Shown here: piece by piece, positions 4,932-6,123 of the stretch | How the letters are laid out: each line of letters begins with the position of its first letter | Position numbering within the stretch: position 1 is the stretch's first letter | Source: an uncultured Eubacteriales bacterium | GTDB lineage: Bacteria; Bacillota_A; Clostridia; Oscillospirales; Oscillospiraceae | DNA length: 6,123 bases | Reading direction: 5' to 3' | Assembly: GCA_949451265.1 (NCBI GenBank) | Contig: CASTQR010000102.1 | Location: forward strand, 1-6,123 | The notes under the pieces: model-generated | The model's input: only the letters and a program-made list of their open reading frames with translations | Told to the model about the DNA's origin: nothing | Databases searched by the model: none | Position numbers and translations under genes: made by a program

Positions 4932-5876
4932 ATGGACGATAGATGGTTAGAGGTCACCCTGCCCGTCCCGGCGGATCGGCTGGACGGGGTGTGCGATACC
5001 CTCGCCGCCAACGGCATGACCGGGCTGGTGGTGGAGGAGGAGGGGGATTTCCTCCGCTTCCTGGAGCAGAACCGCCAGTACTGGGACTACGTGGACGAGG
5101 GGTTGGCCGCCCGCATGAAGGGGGCCAGCCGGGTCAAATTCTACGTCCCGGACAATGAGGAGGGCCAGGCCCAGCTCCGCCGGTATCTTACCGACCTGGA
5201 GGAGTACGAGCCCCAGACCGTCTCCCTCCGGGAGGAGGACTGGGCCACCTCCTGGCAGAAATACTACCAGCCCATCCCGGTGGGCAGGCGGATCTACATC
5301 GTCCCCGACTGGATGCGGGGCCACCCCGTGCCGGAGGGCCGGACGCCGCTCTACCTCAACCCCGGCCTCACCTTCGGCACCGGGAGCCACCCCACCACCC
5401 AGCTCTGCCTGGAGCTGTTGGAGGAGGTGCTGCGCCCCGGCGACCGGGTGCTGGACCTGGGCTGCGGCTCGGGCATCCTGGCCATCGCCGCCCTCGCCCT
5501 GGGAGCCTCCCAGGCCGTCGGGGTGGACATCGACCCCAAGGCGGCGGATGTGGCCTTCGAGAACGCGTCACTGAACGGCATCGGCCCCCACCGCCTGACG
5601 GTCTACGCCGGGGACGTTCTCACCGACAGCAAGCTGGCGGCCAAGCTGAACCCCGGCCGGAACCGGGTGGTGCTGGCCAACATCGTGGCCGACGTGATCA
5701 TCCCCCTGTCCGCCAAGGCGGGGGACTTCCTCACCCCGGACGGCGCCTTCCTCACCTCCGGCATCATCGACGGACGGCAGGACGAGGTACAGGCCGCCCT
5801 GGAGTCCAACGGCTTTGCCGTGGCAAAGCACCGGTCACGGGGCGGCTGGCACGCCTTTTTCGCCAAACTCCGCTGA
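4932..5876 (+). CDS. prmA: Ribosomal protein L11 methyltransferase
   Basis: PrmA uses S-adenosylmethionine to methylate lysines and the N-terminus of ribosomal protein L11 in the cytoplasm. The 314-residue product matches the family's usual length. The N-terminal substrate-recognition domain begins WLEVTLPVPADRLDGVCDTL. The linker carries the signature GLTFGTGSHPTTQLCLELL (145-163). The Rossmann methyltransferase core has motif I LDLGCGSGILA (174-184), the acidic ribose-binding D199/D201 in VDIDP, and NIVADVI (250-256), corresponding to the family's N-[IL]-x-A motif. AAGGAG (4920-4925), six bases before the ATG, sets the start. The frame is open upstream to 4767, but that AT-rich extension does not look like PrmA. 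The promoter is unclear: the -10-like TATGAT at 4862-4867 lacks a good -35. The usual partner rsmE does not follow. No terminator is visible after the stop, so readthrough into the next gene is possible. Confidence 0.95.
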   Translation: MDDRWLEVTLPVPADRLDGVCDTLAANGMTGLVVEEEGDFLRFLEQNRQYWDYVDEGLAARMKGASRVKFYVPDNEEGQAQLRRYLTDLEEYEPQTVSLREEDWATSWQKYYQPIPVGRRIYIVPDWMRGHPVPEGRTPLYLNPGLTFGTGSHPTTQLCLELLEEVLRPGDRVLDLGCGSGILAIAALALGASQAVGVDIDPKAADVAFENASLNGIGPHRLTVYAGDVLTDSKLAAKLNPGRNRVVLANIVADVIIPLSAKAGDFLTPDGAFLTSGIIDGRQDEVQAALESNGFAVAKHRSRGGWHAFFAKLR

Positions 5877-5883
5877 TTTCTCC

Positions 5884-5912
5884 TTGTGCGCGGCGGAAAA
5901 ACGTGGTATGAT
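5884..5912 (+). promoter_or_regulatory. Sigma-A type promoter of the ptb-like gene
   Basis: TTGTGC (5884-5889) and TATGAT (5907-5912) are 17 bases apart, with TGG before the -10 as an extended element. Transcription would begin near 5919 and give a leader of about 48 bases. The block GTGGTATGATA here is identical to that at the secG promoter. Confidence 0.7.
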
Positions 5913-5922
5913 ATTCTCAGAC

Positions 5923-5942
5923 GCATTTGGGCATTTGCCCGA
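5923..5942 (+). repeat. Short tandem repeat and small hairpin in the ptb-like gene leader
   Basis: GCATTTGG (5923-5930) is followed directly by GCATTTGC (5931-5938). GGGC (5929-5932) and GCCC (5937-5940) can pair around ATTT, extended by a G-U and a U-A pair to 5927-5942. It lies just after the predicted transcript start and before AGGAGG (5954-5959). It might stabilise the 5' end; no regulatory class is recognised. Confidence 0.3.
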
Positions 5943-5966
5943 CCGAGAGAGTGAGGAGGAATCGTC

Positions 5967-6123
5967 ATGGCCGTGCAGAACTTTGAACAGATTGTGGACA
6001 AGGCAAAGGCCGCGGGCCGGTGCAGCCGGGTGGTCATCGCCGGGGCGGACGCGGAAAATATCCTCCAAGGCGCGTTCCACGCCGCGGAGGAGGGCTTCGC
6101 CTACCCCGTCCTGGTGGGGGAGG
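5967..6123 (+). CDS. ptb: Phosphate butyryl/acetyltransferase family protein, N-terminal part
   Basis: Only the first 52 residues are in the window; the gene runs off the right edge. The start MAVQNFEQIVDKAKAAG, then the strand RVVIAGADAENIL (21-33) and, after a helix, the end AYPVLVGE (45-52), fit the opening alpha/beta unit of phosphate butyryltransferases. These enzymes move an acyl group between CoA and phosphate: butyryl-CoA plus phosphate gives butyryl-phosphate plus CoA. With butyrate kinase this yields ATP in butyrate-forming Clostridia. The related phosphate acetyltransferases share the fold, so the substrate cannot be fixed from this fragment. AGGAGG (5954-5959), seven bases before the ATG, supports the start. 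It has its own promoter 90 bases after prmA. Whether a kinase gene (buk) follows cannot be seen. Confidence 0.7.
   Translation, partial: MAVQNFEQIVDKAKAAGRCSRVVIAGADAENILQGAFHAAEEGFAYPVLVGE

Overview
The window reads as a chromosomal segment of a high-GC Firmicute, most likely a gut Clostridia of the Oscillospiraceae type. That is an inference. It rests on Gram-positive-style Shine-Dalgarno sites, a short rhodanese-less ThiI, an S-layer-homology (SLH) protein, a probable phosphate butyryltransferase and GC-rich coding sequence. Sampled 60-base rows run from about 73% GC in comF to about 43% GC in the gene at 3816-4706. No CRISPR array, rRNA, intact tRNA, insertion sequence or recombinase gene is visible.

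Layout. At 22-356, secG (Sec translocase subunit) has its own extended -10 promoter and ends at a perfect 42-base palindromic terminator (365-406). Converging on that terminator from the minus strand is a secreted SLH-domain protein gene (412-1225), broken by one extra G in a G7 run. From 1226 to 1484 lies a leader/intergenic stretch with two hairpins. A plus-strand unit follows: a 61-residue ribbon-helix-helix regulator (1485-1670) overlaps comF (1667-2311) by ATGA, and thiI (2341-3513) starts 29 bases later. A bidirectional terminator (3520-3556) closes it. Next is an AT-richer minus-strand pair: a secreted protein of unknown family (3816-4706) followed by a two-helix membrane protein (3558-3791). 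Their promoter (4853-4881) has a perfect TTGACA and a TTACCA-N8-TGGTAA palindrome over its spacer. prmA (4932-5876, ribosomal protein L11 methyltransferase) runs the other way, and the window ends inside a ptb/pta-family acyltransferase gene (5967 onward) with its own promoter.

How the genes fit together. secG, thiI and prmA are housekeeping genes for protein export, tRNA thiolation and ribosomal protein methylation. comF belongs to the DNA-uptake phosphoribosyltransferase family. The SLH protein and the AT-rich pair are accessory surface or secreted functions set between them.

The most unusual parts are the AT-rich secreted/membrane pair with its palindrome-bearing promoter, a sequence in its leader that closely resembles the 5' half of a tRNA (a possible scar of an integrated element), the G7 frameshift in the SLH gene, and the coupling of a small DNA-binding protein to comF.
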